64,000 nt of DNA, from the NCBI RefSeq assembly GCF_014203225.1, contig NZ_JACHIO010000001.1:1-64000 (forward strand), given 5' to 3'. The DNA is from Granulicella mallensis (GTDB lineage: Bacteria; Acidobacteriota; Terriglobia; Terriglobales; Acidobacteriaceae). The notes below the pieces were generated by a model, which was given only the letters and a program-made list of their open reading frames with translations, was not told where the DNA came from and ran no database searches. Positions within the stretch are counted from its first letter, which is position 1, and each line of letters opens with the position of its first letter. This document shows positions 54,229-64,000 of the stretch, one piece after another. Made by a program: the position numbers and the translations under genes.

Positions 54229-56565
54229 ATGTCAGCCAATCGCAAAAAGTTCTATCTCACAACTCCGATCTACTACGTCAACGCACGACCGCACATTGGC
54301 CATGCCTACACGACCATCGTCGCCGACGTTCTCGCCCGCCGCCACCGCCTGCTGGGCGACGACACCTTCTTCCTCACCGGCACCGACGAGCACGGCCAGA
54401 AGATCGAGCGCTCCGCCGCCGTCGCGGGCATAGCACCGCAGCAGTTCGCCGACCAGGTCTCCATCCAGTTCCGCAACCTCTGGGACCGCATGGGGCTCAC
54501 CTACGATCGCTACATCCGCACCACCGACGCGAAGCACAAGCGCGGCGCGCAGAAGCTCTTCGCGGACCTCTACGAGCGCGGCCAGATCTACCTCAGTTCC
54601 TACACCGGACAGTACAGCGTCGGAGAAGAGATCTTCGTCGAAGGCCCTCCCGGCACCATCGGCCCCGACGGCAAACCGACCGAGACCGTTACCGAAGAAA
54701 ACTTCTTCTTCCGCCTGAGCGAGTACCAGCGTCCGCTGCTCGACCTCATCGAGTCCGACACGCTGGCGATCACACCCGAAGCCCGCAAGAACGAGGTCCT
54801 GAGCTTCCTGCGCGGCAACGTAGTCGAAGGTCGCGCAGCCGGTCTGGAGATCGAAAACTCCAACGCTGGCGCACCCTATGTAAAGGGCGCATTGCGCGAC
54901 CTCTCCGTCTCGCGTTCGAGCTTCACCTGGGGCATCCCGGTCCCCGAACCCGCCGCCAGCGCCACCGACAAGAAGCACGTGATGTACGTCTGGCTCGACG
55001 CCCTGGCCAACTACATGACCGCCATCGGCTATGGCAGCGACGATCCGAAAGACATCACCGAGTTCAACCACTACTGGCCCGCCGATGTGCACATCATGGC
55101 CAAGGAGATCACGCGCCAGCACTGCATCTACTGGCCCGCTTTCCTACTGGCAGCCGATCTGCCGCTGCCCAAGGCCGTCACCGCCCACGGCTGGCTGCTC
55201 TTCGACAATTCCAAGATGTCGAAGTCCAAGGGCAATATCGTCCGCACAGAGACAATCCTCGATGCGTTTGGCGATGAGGTCTACGGCAAGCAGTTCCCCG
55301 ACAGCACCAAGGCCGAGCGTGATCTGTTTGCTTCCGATGTTCTGCGCTATTTCCTGCTGCGCGAGATTCCGTTTGGGCAGGATGGCAGTTTCAGCTTCGA
55401 TGCGCTCATCACGCGCTACAACGCCGATCTCGCGAATGGGTATGGAAATCTTGTCAGCCGAACGCTGAACATGATCGGCCAATTTTGTGATGCGCGGATT
55501 CCGCAGCCTGAAAACACCGAGTTTCCGAGCGACTTCAGCGACACGTGGAATCTGATTCTACAAAATGAAGACGAACTAGAATCCTTCGACTTTGCTTCCG
55601 GCTTAAATCGGGCCGCCCGCAAAATCGCCGCACTGGACGGACTACTCACCTCTAACGCGCCATGGAAGCTCGCTAAGTCCGACAGCAACGATGACATACG
55701 ATTCTTACAGCAGTTTCTTTATGCTGTCGCTGACAGTATTCGCGTCATAACAGCTCAGCTCTATCCCATCCTCCCAAGCACCACCGCCAAAGTATGGAAA
55801 CAATTTGGCTTCGAGAAATCGATAGAACAAGCGGCTGCAGACGGTGAACTGAATAACCTGCAACGTGGCGGACTTAAACCCGGAACAAAACTCGGCCCGC
55901 TGGCCCCCATCTTCCCCCGCGCCGACAAAGGACTCGTACAGATCATGACCGACATGGAAAACCCCACGCCCACCGAGACCCGCCCCGAGGCTCCACTTAA
56001 GGCCGCCGCCACTCCTGCGCCCGCCCAGCCTGTACCGACTGACAGCACCCATCCCGCCGCAGCCCCGCGTACCAGCTCACTCGGCGAACCCTCCGGCTCC
56101 CTGCCAGTCGGCGGCAGCGGCTCCACGACGACCCACAACGGGCCAACACCCTCGCACACTGACGCTCCCGCCAGCGGCCCCTTCGCCTCGGTCGCCTCCC
56201 AGACGCCCATCACCGCCGGCCCAGCCGATGCCGCGCCTACCATCACCATCGACGACTTCGCGAAGATCGAGCTCCGCGTCGCGCAGATCCTCGTCGCCGA
56301 GCGCATTCCCAAGGCCGACAAGCTCCTCCGCCTCGAAGTCGATCTCGGCCACGAGAAGCGGCAGATTCTCTCCGGCATCGCCGAGTGGTACACGCCCGAA
56401 GACCTCATCGGCCGCCGCATCGTGGTCATCACCAACCTCGCTCCGCGCAAGATGCGTGGGCTGGAGTCGCACGGCATGCTGCTCGCAGCCTCCGAAGGCG
56501 AGGGCGGCAAGCCTGTGCTGGCTACGTTCGGGGAAGAGATTGCTCTGGGCTCAAGACTGAAATAA
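54229..56565 (+). CDS. metG: Methionyl-tRNA synthetase MetG with C-terminal tRNA-binding domain
   Basis: The protein is 778 aa. HIGH is at 22-25 (RPHIGHAYTT) and KMSKS near 330. The connective-peptide region (about 125-160) lacks the usual zinc Cys quartet, reading YTGQYSVGEEIFVEGPPG. The anticodon-binding helical domain extends to about 560. A disordered linker rich in Pro, Thr, Ala, Ser and Gly (about 585-660) leads to an EMAP/Trbp111-like OB fold (about 668-778: FAKIELRVAQILVAERIPKA, then ILSGIAEWY, NLAPRKMRG). It charges tRNA-Met in the cytoplasm. Start ATG 54229, 21 bp after the sigma gene. Confidence 0.96.
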   Translation: MSANRKKFYLTTPIYYVNARPHIGHAYTTIVADVLARRHRLLGDDTFFLTGTDEHGQKIERSAAVAGIAPQQFADQVSIQFRNLWDRMGLTYDRYIRTTDAKHKRGAQKLFADLYERGQIYLSSYTGQYSVGEEIFVEGPPGTIGPDGKPTETVTEENFFFRLSEYQRPLLDLIESDTLAITPEARKNEVLSFLRGNVVEGRAAGLEIENSNAGAPYVKGALRDLSVSRSSFTWGIPVPEPAASATDKKHVMYVWLDALANYMTAIGYGSDDPKDITEFNHYWPADVHIMAKEITRQHCIYWPAFLLAADLPLPKAVTAHGWLLFDNSKMSKSKGNIVRTETILDAFGDEVYGKQFPDSTKAERDLFASDVLRYFLLREIPFGQDGSFSFDALITRYNADLANGYGNLVSRTLNMIGQFCDARIPQPENTEFPSDFSDTWNLILQNEDELESFDFASGLNRAARKIAALDGLLTSNAPWKLAKSDSNDDIRFLQQFLYAVADSIRVITAQLYPILPSTTAKVWKQFGFEKSIEQAAADGELNNLQRGGLKPGTKLGPLAPIFPRADKGLVQIMTDMENPTPTETRPEAPLKAAATPAPAQPVPTDSTHPAAAPRTSSLGEPSGSLPVGGSGSTTTHNGPTPSHTDAPASGPFASVASQTPITAGPADAAPTITIDDFAKIELRVAQILVAERIPKADKLLRLEVDLGHEKRQILSGIAEWYTPEDLIGRRIVVITNLAPRKMRGLESHGMLLAASEGEGGKPVLATFGEEIALGSRLK

Positions 56566-56571
56566 AGACCG

Positions 56572-57030
56572 CTACGCCTGTCCGTGGCTCACCGAGACGA
56601 CAAAGTACAGCGCCGGTGAGTCACCGACATTGGTCAGGCCGTGCATCCTGTTCGATGCCGTATAGATCACATCCCCCACGCCCACCGGTTCCGGCTTGCC
56701 TTCATTCAGGAACTCCAGCTTGCCCTGACGGATGAGCACAAACTCCGTGTTCCGGTGCTTATGCGGCGGGTGCGGCATCTTGCCAGGGGGCAGCATCGTT
56801 TCATGCACCTCTACAAACTCGCCGGTCGGCAGCGTTCCCTGCATGACCTGGCGCCCCCAGCCGCCATTCTCGTTCTGCTTGACGGGCAGATCGCTGAAGC
56901 GAAAGACCTTGGATTGCGCCAGGGCACTATCCTCACTCGCTACCGCCGATTGGGCCTCCGAAAACCCGCACCCCAAAAAGGCGAACGCAGCCATGGCCGC
57001 ACACAGATCCCTGCGATTCATCGTTTCCAT
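56572..57030 (-). CDS. Exported cupin-domain protein
   Basis: This 152-aa protein has a twin-arginine-like leader (NRRDLCAAMAAFAFLGCGF; a Cys in LGCG could also be lipidated). A single cupin follows, with metal ligands in HPPHKHRNTEF and the second motif ASNRMHGLTNVG. It starts at ATG 57030 behind GGGGAG. It is a tandem paralogue of the next gene upstream (57043-57450), and both share the HxLxNVGDxxAxYFV ending. The reaction is unknown. The stop lies 6 bp from that of metG, convergent. Confidence 0.8.
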   Translation of the reverse strand: METMNRRDLCAAMAAFAFLGCGFSEAQSAVASEDSALAQSKVFRFSDLPVKQNENGGWGRQVMQGTLPTGEFVEVHETMLPPGKMPHPPHKHRNTEFVLIRQGKLEFLNEGKPEPVGVGDVIYTASNRMHGLTNVGDSPALYFVVSVSHGQA

Positions 57031-57042
57031 AGGTTTCTCCCC

Positions 57043-57450
57043 TTACGTGTTGATGTCCCCACCGATCGCGAAGACAAAGTATGCCGCCGCCCCGTCGCCG
57101 ACATTGCGAAGGGTATGCATCGTTCCTTTGGCAACAAAGATCACGCCACCAGCGTCCACGCGCTCGGTACGGCCATCGTGATCGAACTCCAGGGTGCCTT
57201 CGCGAACGCAGATCACCTCGGTGTGCTCGATCCGGTGCTCCGGATTGGGCTTCGCCCCGGCAGGCTGCATGGACTCGTGCAAGGCCACAGGCTCCCCGGT
57301 AACGACCGCGCCATGAAGCACGTCGCGCCCCTCGCTACCGTTGGCTCCTGTGCGGACCGGCAGGCTTCCAAACGAGAACACCCGTGACTCACTGCCCAGG
57401 CCAACAGCTTTTATCTCATCGCTCTTCAATGGCTCTCCGAAAGACCTCAA
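57043..57450 (-). CDS. Cupin-domain protein (paralogue of the next gene)
   Basis: This cupin of about 135 aa has NPEHRIEHTEVICVREGTLEF and the second-motif GTMHTLRNVGDGAAAYFVF. It lines up with the neighbouring cupin over its full length but lacks the leader peptide, and the start (TTG 57450) is uncertain. It could be a cytoplasmic copy or one whose signal sequence has been lost. It is 12 bp upstream of the exported cupin, so the two are co-transcribed. Function unknown. Confidence 0.75.
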   Translation of the reverse strand: MRSFGEPLKSDEIKAVGLGSESRVFSFGSLPVRTGANGSEGRDVLHGAVVTGEPVALHESMQPAGAKPNPEHRIEHTEVICVREGTLEFDHDGRTERVDAGGVIFVAKGTMHTLRNVGDGAAAYFVFAIGGDINT

Positions 57451-57535
57451 GACAGACTCACCGCCATGCCAGACATACTATCCTTCGCGTCCACACACTC
57501 GCCACAAGGCGCAAGCCTGTAATCTGGAAGAGACC

Positions 57536-58369
57536 ATGTACCTGATCGACTCACACTGCCATCTCGACGACTACGACAACCTTCCCCAGGTGCTCGCCAA
57601 CGCGCGGGAAGCGGGCGTGGCGAAGTTGCTGGCCATCGGGATAGGCAATGGCCCCGACACGATGCACCGCGCGCTCAATCTGGCACGTGAGCACGAGCAC
57701 ATCTTCGCCTCCGCCGGCATCCATCCGCAGGAGGCCCACCAGGCGACGCCCGAGCACCTCGCGAAGCTCTCCAGCCTCGTCGAGGACCCGCGCTGCATCG
57801 CCGTGGGCGAGATCGGCCTCGACTACTACCACCTCGACAATCCGGATATCGCCACGCAGCAGGCCGCCTTCGTCGCCCAGATGAAGATCGCCGTGGCCGC
57901 ACGCAAACCGATCCTCATCCACTGCCGGACGTCCGAACTGGCCATCCCCGCGGCCAGGCAGAAGTACGAGCCCGCCGACGCCTGGGAGGACCTGCTCTCC
58001 CTCATCGCCGAGCACTGGACGCCCAGCGGTCTGCCCGGCATCATGCACTGCTTCTCCGGCAACGAGGACCAGGCCGCGCGTTCGCTCACGGCGGGCTTCT
58101 ATCTCTCCTTCGCCGGAAACCTCACCTACCCGAAGTCGACGACGATCCAGGCCGTCGCAAAGTCCGCCCCCGCCGACCGCATCCTGGTCGAGACGGACGC
58201 GCCGTTTCTCGCGCCGATTCCCCTCCGCGGCCAGACCAACGAGCCCGCTAACGTCGCCCACACGGCCCGGTATCTCGCCGGTCTGCGCGGCGCATCTTAT
58301 GAAGAAGTGGCCGCACAGACCACTAAAAACTTTTACGAACTCTTCCCGCCAACGCGCGGCATAGAATAA
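57536..58369 (+). CDS. tatD: TatD family metal-dependent DNase
   Basis: This 277-aa amidohydrolase-fold nuclease begins IDSHCHLDDYDN (first metal-binding His pair). It has GEIGLDYY, PILIHCRTSE, MHCFSGNE and ETDAPFLAP (Asp). This is the complete metal set of TatD (YcfH/YchF family); members remove 3' nucleotides or peroxide damage. ATG 57536 follows TGGAAGAG and gives the family N-terminus; the frame back to 57341 lies over the opposite-strand cupin gene. Downstream is yajQ. Confidence 0.92.
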   Translation: MYLIDSHCHLDDYDNLPQVLANAREAGVAKLLAIGIGNGPDTMHRALNLAREHEHIFASAGIHPQEAHQATPEHLAKLSSLVEDPRCIAVGEIGLDYYHLDNPDIATQQAAFVAQMKIAVAARKPILIHCRTSELAIPAARQKYEPADAWEDLLSLIAEHWTPSGLPGIMHCFSGNEDQAARSLTAGFYLSFAGNLTYPKSTTIQAVAKSAPADRILVETDAPFLAPIPLRGQTNEPANVAHTARYLAGLRGASYEEVAAQTTKNFYELFPPTRGIE

Positions 58370-58417
58370 ACACCGCATCATAGACATAGCTTCGCAACAA
58401 GCGAACAGGACACCAAC

Positions 58418-58918
58418 ATGCCAGCAGATCAAAGTTTCGACGTCGTCAGCAAAGTAGAGATCCAGGAAGTAAAGAACGCCATCGACCAGGCGACCAAAGA
58501 AGTAAACGCCCGCTTCGACCTCAAGAACTCGAAGTCCACCATCGCCCTCGAAGGCGACGAGACCGTCCAGCTCGCCAGCCAGGACGAGTACACCATCAAG
58601 GCCGTCATCGAGATCCTCTCGCAGAAGCTGGTCAAGCGCGGCGTCTCGCTCAAGAACCTCGAATACGAGAAGATTGAGCCCGCCTCGAACTCCTCCGTGC
58701 GCCAGAAGATCAAGCTGAAGCAGGGCATCGCGTCCGAGCCGGCCAAGAAAATCGTCGCCCTGATCAAGGAATCGAAGAAAAAAGCGCAGGCCTCCATCCA
58801 GGGCGATACCGTCCGTGTGACCAGCAAAGATCGCGATACTCTTCAGGAAATCATGGGTATGCTGCGCGGCAAGGACTTCGGAGTCGATCTGCAGTTCACC
58901 AACTTCCGCTCAAACTAA
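58418..58918 (+). CDS. yajQ: YajQ family nucleotide-binding protein
   Basis: This 166-aa protein has the family ends intact: MPADQSFDVVSKVEIQEVKN at the start and VTSKDRDTLQEIMGMLR near the end. LQFTNFRSN is the exact family C-terminus. YajQ proteins bind cyclic di-GMP or tRNA/GTP in studied bacteria; here only family membership is visible. CAGGA precedes the ATG. It lies 48 bp after tatD and 51 bp before the prenyl synthase, and all three may be one transcript. Confidence 0.95.
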   Translation: MPADQSFDVVSKVEIQEVKNAIDQATKEVNARFDLKNSKSTIALEGDETVQLASQDEYTIKAVIEILSQKLVKRGVSLKNLEYEKIEPASNSSVRQKIKLKQGIASEPAKKIVALIKESKKKAQASIQGDTVRVTSKDRDTLQEIMGMLRGKDFGVDLQFTNFRSN

Positions 58919-58969
58919 AAATAAGTTCAACAACCGGAAGTCCATGTTCCTGCTACTCTTAATTCCAGC

Positions 58970-59974
58970 GTGAGTTCCCTTTCCATCGCGACCGCTACCG
59001 AGGTATTCGACCTCCTGCGTGACGACCTTGCTGCCATCGAGAGCGAGTTCGCCCACCAGTCCGACTCTCCCGTCGAAGTCGTTACCGACATTGCGCAGTA
59101 CCTGATCGCCGGCGGCGGTAAACGTATCCGGCCGATGATGCTGCTGCTCTCCGCAAGGGCCGTCGGTTGCGAGTCGGAGGCACGTATTCGCCTGGGCGCC
59201 GTCGTGGAGATGCTGCACACGGCGACGCTGGTGCACGATGACATCATCGACGAGGCCAGCACGCGCCGCGGGCGGCCTTCGTCGAACACCACCTGGGGCA
59301 ATGCCAAGTGCGTGCTCGCGGGTGACTGGCTCTACATGCAGTCGTTCCAGACGGCACTGGCCGAGCGCAACTTCCGCATCCTCGACCTGCTCATCTCGCT
59401 CACCCAGCAGATGGTCGAAGGCGAGCTGCTGCAGATGGAGAAACTCGGCCATCTCATCAACGAAGAAGAGTACTTCGACCTGATCTATCGCAAGACCGCC
59501 TGCCTGTTCAAGGTATCGATGCAGCTCGGCGCGGTGATAGCGGTGCCTCCAACCACGCCCAATGCCGCTCCCTTTGAAGAAGCACTGGGCGAGTATGGCC
59601 GCAACCTTGGCCTGGCCTTCCAGATCGTCGACGATGTGCTGGATCTCACGGCGCAGGACGACGTCCTCGGCAAGCCCACCGCCTCCGACCTGCGCGAAGG
59701 CAAGGCGACCCTGGCCGTCATTCACGCGCTGGAACGCGGCACGGGAGCCGACCGCGAGGCCATCCGCACGGTGCTCGCCGACCGTAGCTTCGCCCGCGTC
59801 GCGCACGCGGACATCCTTGAGATTCTGCAACGCCACGAGTCGCTGGCCTATGCCATGGACACCGCCTGCGCCTACGCTGAGGCAGCACGGCAATCCATCG
59901 CGGACCTGCCGGAGAGCGACTACAAGCGCGCTCTGCTGTGGGTTCCAGGGTTCGTTACGACACGCGACCGGTAA
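58970..59974 (+). CDS. Polyprenyl diphosphate synthase (trans, octaprenyl type)
   Basis: The protein is 334 aa. The first Asp-rich motif is HDDIIDEASTRRGRPSSN, the second DDVLDLTAQDD, and the GGGKRIRP motif near 41-48 precedes them. The residues upstream of the first motif (VEMLHTATLV) contain small-to-medium side chains, typical of medium- to long-chain synthases (C40 and above) that make quinone side chains. The start is GTG 58970, since no ATG occurs upstream. It likely supplies the tail for menaquinone or ubiquinone. It fits beside ubiX (20.2 kb) only as pathway relatives. Confidence 0.93.
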   Translation: MSSLSIATATEVFDLLRDDLAAIESEFAHQSDSPVEVVTDIAQYLIAGGGKRIRPMMLLLSARAVGCESEARIRLGAVVEMLHTATLVHDDIIDEASTRRGRPSSNTTWGNAKCVLAGDWLYMQSFQTALAERNFRILDLLISLTQQMVEGELLQMEKLGHLINEEEYFDLIYRKTACLFKVSMQLGAVIAVPPTTPNAAPFEEALGEYGRNLGLAFQIVDDVLDLTAQDDVLGKPTASDLREGKATLAVIHALERGTGADREAIRTVLADRSFARVAHADILEILQRHESLAYAMDTACAYAEAARQSIADLPESDYKRALLWVPGFVTTRDR

Positions 59975-60016
59975 CCCGCTGAGCCGTCTCTCTTCGAAGA
60001 GCGCCGATCATCCCCT

Positions 60017-61801
60017 ATGAACGCTCCTGGCCATCTTCATGCCATTCTCTCGGACTCCTTCATTCGAACCCTGGCCGGCGACCGCTATTACGAGCGTGGT
60101 GTCGATTACTTTCGACGTGGATTGGTCGACTCCCTTCTGCAGTCCGGCGACAGCATAGAAGCCATAGCGCACGGAACCGAACAGTATGCGGTAAGGCTTT
60201 CTGCCAATGGGCAGAAGTTCAAATACACCTGCGAATGCCCCATCGGCGAAGGCGGCGGGTTCTGTAAACATTGTGTCGCCACCGCCCTCACATGGCTCAC
60301 CGGCCAGACCGTCACCTTCGTCGACCAGAAGAGCGGACGATCTGCGCCCATCACGACAAAAGACATTCAGGAAGCGCTCAACGCTCAGGATAAGGAGACC
60401 CTCATCAACTGGCTAATCGAGTGGTCGGAGCAGGATAAGAGCCTTAGACAGAGACTCAATCGGCTTGCCAGTCTCGAGAAGGGTTCAGAAACCCTGGTCG
60501 CCCAGGTTCGCAAGGATCTTGAAAAGGCCATCAAAATTCGCGGTTATCGGGATTACGATCAAGCGCCTGTCTATGCAGCCCAGGTTTCATCGGCTCTTGA
60601 AGGGATTGAAACTCTCCTGCAGATGAAACAGGCCACAGCGGCCATCGATCTGTGCGAAGACGCTATGCAGTGGCTCGAAATTGCCGTTGAAAAGATCGAC
60701 GACTCCAACGGTGAAGGCATGCATTTGATGGGGCGTGTCGCAGAGTTGCATCTGCTTGCGTGCGAACAGGCGAAACCCGATCCTGAATCGCTGGGTGCCC
60801 GGCTCTTCATCCTGGAACTAGACGGCGGATACAGCCAGTGGAGCGGTGTGGCTGAAAGGTATGCCCACCTTCTTGGAGACAAAGGTCTGGCCGCATTCCG
60901 TGAGGCAGCCCTCAAGGAGTGGGAAAACGTCCCGACGCGAACATCGAGAGGCGGCCATGACAGCACTGAAAATTACTACTCCCTTACACACATGATGGAG
61001 TCGCTCGCTCGCCAATCAGGCGATATAGAACAACTCGTCGCTATCTTCGAACGAGATCTCTCTTTTCCCAATCAATATCTCCGCATCGCCGGCATCTATC
61101 GTGAAGCGGGCAATCGAGAGAAAGCGCTCCAGTGGGTTGAACGCGGCATGGCATGCTATCCCGACTTTCAAGGCGTACCTCTCAGATTATTCGCAGCCGA
61201 AGAATACCAGCACGCTGAACGCCATGCCGACGCCTTGCACCTTTTATGGTCTGAATTTCGGGCAAATCCAGGTCTGGAAAACTACAAACTGCTGGAGGGC
61301 TTTGCCCGTTCAGCCGATGACTGGGAAGACTGGCGCGATCGGGCGCTTAGACATCTTCGCCGCGTGGCTGCGGAGCAATCCTCGACAAAGAGCGGTTCCA
61401 CAGCCGAGTTCGAATCTTTGTGGGATTGGAAGTACGGCCATTCTTTGCTCGTCGAAGTCTTTCTGTATGAGCACAAGATTGAAGAAGCCTGGCAGGAGGC
61501 CCAGGCTGGCGGATGCCGCAATAAGCTCTGGCTGCAGTTGGCAGAGCAGCGCGAAAAGACACATCCCGCAGACTCCGCGGCAATCTATCTAAGCCATGGG
61601 GAGAAAGCTGTTGCCAGAGTAGACAACAGTCGCTACGAACCAGCAATTCATTTGCTGGAAAAAGCAGCAGCCTTGATGCACTCTCTGGGCAGAAGCCAGG
61701 AATTTGAAACTCGATTCGAAACCCTTCGGCTGCAACACAAAGCAAAGCGCAACCTACAAAAGCTGGCCGAAGCCCGGCGCAGCTTTCTTTACATTCGATA
61801 G
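60017..61801 (+). CDS. SWIM zinc finger protein
   Basis: This 594-aa protein has a SWIM zinc finger near the N-terminus (about 63-92): CECPIGEGGGFCKHC supplies the CxC...CxH ligands. The rest is helical and acidic with TPR-like repeats (for example AGNREKALQWVERGM and EEYQHAERHADALHLL), typical of long SWIM proteins. The domain appears in DNA- and RNA-binding or chromatin-linked proteins, but its role in bacteria is unclear. It starts 42 bp after the prenyl synthase. Lower GC and codon use differ slightly from the neighbours, hinting at separate history. Confidence 0.85.
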   Translation: MNAPGHLHAILSDSFIRTLAGDRYYERGVDYFRRGLVDSLLQSGDSIEAIAHGTEQYAVRLSANGQKFKYTCECPIGEGGGFCKHCVATALTWLTGQTVTFVDQKSGRSAPITTKDIQEALNAQDKETLINWLIEWSEQDKSLRQRLNRLASLEKGSETLVAQVRKDLEKAIKIRGYRDYDQAPVYAAQVSSALEGIETLLQMKQATAAIDLCEDAMQWLEIAVEKIDDSNGEGMHLMGRVAELHLLACEQAKPDPESLGARLFILELDGGYSQWSGVAERYAHLLGDKGLAAFREAALKEWENVPTRTSRGGHDSTENYYSLTHMMESLARQSGDIEQLVAIFERDLSFPNQYLRIAGIYREAGNREKALQWVERGMACYPDFQGVPLRLFAAEEYQHAERHADALHLLWSEFRANPGLENYKLLEGFARSADDWEDWRDRALRHLRRVAAEQSSTKSGSTAEFESLWDWKYGHSLLVEVFLYEHKIEEAWQEAQAGGCRNKLWLQLAEQREKTHPADSAAIYLSHGEKAVARVDNSRYEPAIHLLEKAAALMHSLGRSQEFETRFETLRLQHKAKRNLQKLAEARRSFLYIR

Positions 61802-62006
61802 AACAATTTCGCTGCCAGGCTTTTGAAAACTTCCGTGGTGTCTTTCCCCAGGCCTTCGATCCTGCAACAGTTGCCGAGACCGAAGGCCTGTCGTCAAACT
61901 CACATGTTCAAGCCATGAATCAAGGGTGAGGTCAAAGCGCAAGTTTTGCGTTGAAGGGGCAGGTGTTCACAGGCTGCGAAAAGCTCCTGATAGTGAAGAG
62001 CGTCTT

Positions 62007-62290
62007 GATCTTTAGGGCCAAGGGCCCGTTTCATCCCAGCCTGGGGTGGAGCGCAGCAGCGAGCGGTTTATAGCTCGCTGCAAGCGTAGCCCCAAGTACA
62101 GGATCACCTCGAAAGCAGAGGGCTGTAAGCCCGATTCATCGTGCTGCACGATGAGTCGGGCTTACAGCCCTCAACTTTTACTCCTGCGCTAACCTGGGGC
62201 GTCGCTCCCCGAGCCACCACGCTATCGCGTGTTGCCCCGGATTCGCTTTGCCCCAGGCTGGTATGAAACGGGCCCTTGGCCCTAAAGATC
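62007..62290. repeat. Long palindromic element, family B relative
   Basis: The ends GATCTTTAGGGCCAAGGGCC and GGCCCTTGGCCCTAAAGATC (62007-62026 and 62271-62290) are perfect inverted copies, followed inward by CCGTTTCATCCCAGCC against GGCTGGTATGAAACGG. A second palindrome, GGGCTGTAAGCCCGATTCAT to its complement, sits at 62118-62172. Nothing is coded between 61802 and 62378. Confidence 0.82.
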
Positions 62291-62378
62291 AAATGGAGAC
62301 TTCTCCGTGGCCTGTGAAGTCCCGTTCCTTCAAAGCAAGAGATCTAGCTAAATCTGAAATAAAGTCTGATGACACGCC

Positions 62379-62531
62379 CTAGCCTTTAGCAGGCTGTGTC
62401 TTCTCTTCAGACTGTTGCTTTTCTTTCTCTTCAAGAATCCACTCGAGCTTCTTTCGTTCCCAGGCCACACCCTCACGGCCGGCTTTTACAAGCTTCTCAG
62501 CGAACTTCTGAATATCTACGTCCGGATCCAT
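62379..62531 (-). CDS. Small acidic/basic helical protein downstream of xseB
   Basis: This 50-aa protein is fully charged and helical: DIQKFAEKLVKAGREGVAW, ERKKLEWILEEKEKQQSEEK. It ends at TAG 62379 and starts at ATG 62531, 12 bp after the xseB stop, with GAGGAGTAG about 14 nt upstream. It is read from the same strand as xseB and looks like the third gene of that operon. No family is recognised; a helical scaffold or regulator of the nuclease is possible. Its short length makes it easy to miss. Confidence 0.65.
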   Translation of the reverse strand: MDPDVDIQKFAEKLVKAGREGVAWERKKLEWILEEKEKQQSEEKTQPAKG

Positions 62532-62543
62532 AGCGGCTTTACT

Positions 62544-62812
62544 CTACTCCTCGTCCACTTCCTCGTCATCCTCATCGCCCTCTTCATCCGCCACCGCCAG
62601 GGCCAACTCCTCCACCCGTACCGGTCCTGATTCCGACGGCTCCAGCAGCACCTGAATCCGGCTCTCCGCACTCGAGAGCTGGGACTTGCAGGCGTTCGAC
62701 AGATGCACGCCGCGCTCGAACAGGCTGACGCTCTCATCCAGCGACAAGTCGCCGCGCTCAAGCTGCTCGACGACCTTCTCCAACTCCGCTAACTGATCCT
62801 CAAAGCTCGCCA

Positions 62813-62816
<4 letters not shown>
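62544..62816 (-). CDS. xseB: Exodeoxyribonuclease VII small subunit XseB
   Basis: This 90-aa protein carries the XseB signature FEDQLAELEKVVEQLERGDL with LSLDESVSLFERGVHLSN, then a long acidic tail (EDEEGDEDDEEVDEE-type). XseB joins XseA to degrade single-stranded DNA. Its ATG overlaps the stop of the upstream gene in ATGA (62813-62816), a typical coupled pair. GAGGAG lies 5 nt upstream. The acidic tail is longer than usual. XseA is not in the window. Confidence 0.95.

Positions 62817-64000
<1,184 letters not shown>

Overview
The window (about 60% GC, densely coded on both strands) looks like a chromosomal segment of an Acidobacteriota bacterium of the Terriglobia/Acidobacteriaceae type (Granulicella, Terriglobus or Edaphobacter relatives). 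I infer this from two TIGR03435-type secreted proteins, a TIGR03436-type VWA protein, a PadR regulator paired with a membrane protein, and many palindromic intergenic repeats. No rRNA, tRNA, CRISPR array, prophage or replication origin was found.

Layout. 0.2-5 kb: sugar and surface-polysaccharide genes (two SDR oxidoreductases, GtrA, a GT2 polyprenyl-phosphate glycosyltransferase, a GmhA-like isomerase and a small coupled ankyrin protein). 5-12 kb: an I36-like secreted protein, an MFS exporter, an NAD-dependent epimerase, and rfbH/rfbF/rfbG, which together make CDP-3,6-dideoxyhexose precursors. 12-17 kb: glgX, engB and inositol-phosphate synthase. 17-25.7 kb: membrane and secreted hypotheticals, a YkgJ-type Cys-cluster protein, ubiX, an alpha/beta hydrolase, a nitroreductase and a protein with a lone STN-like domain. 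25.9-32.5 kb: uvrA, a CPBP protease, a 52-aa zinc ribbon and a cysteine dioxygenase-rhodanese fusion. 33-38.9 kb: a divergent glycan locus (GH29 fucosidase and a DUF4838 protein) followed by a HAD phosphatase, a VOC protein and an AraC regulator. 39-45 kb: the two TIGR03435 proteins, a frameshifted DUF6624 gene, an RluA-like protein lacking its catalytic Asp, an exported DinB protein and a ProC-like reductase. 45-46.5 kb: an IS481-type insertion sequence sitting inside a palindromic repeat. 46.7-49 kb: a PadR/membrane-protein operon and mtnA. 49.7-54.2 kb: the VWA protein, an ExuT-like transporter and a probable metal-response pair. 54.2-64 kb: housekeeping genes (metG, tatD, yajQ, polyprenyl synthase, xseB and the truncated metH/metF-like gene), two cupins and a SWIM-domain protein.

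The most interesting item is at 53.4-54.2 kb. A 27-residue peptide with 10 cysteines, which I read as a miniature metallothionein, lies behind an ECF-like promoter (TGTAAT-N16-CGTC). Just downstream is an ECF sigma factor with a CxC in its linker and a tail of six Cys and one His. I infer a self-contained metal-sensing and metal-binding circuit of the CorE/ECF44 kind. Other notable items are a 28-bp perfect palindrome inside the padR promoter with an apparently leaderless start, and several MITE-like palindromic repeat families with recognisable end motifs.
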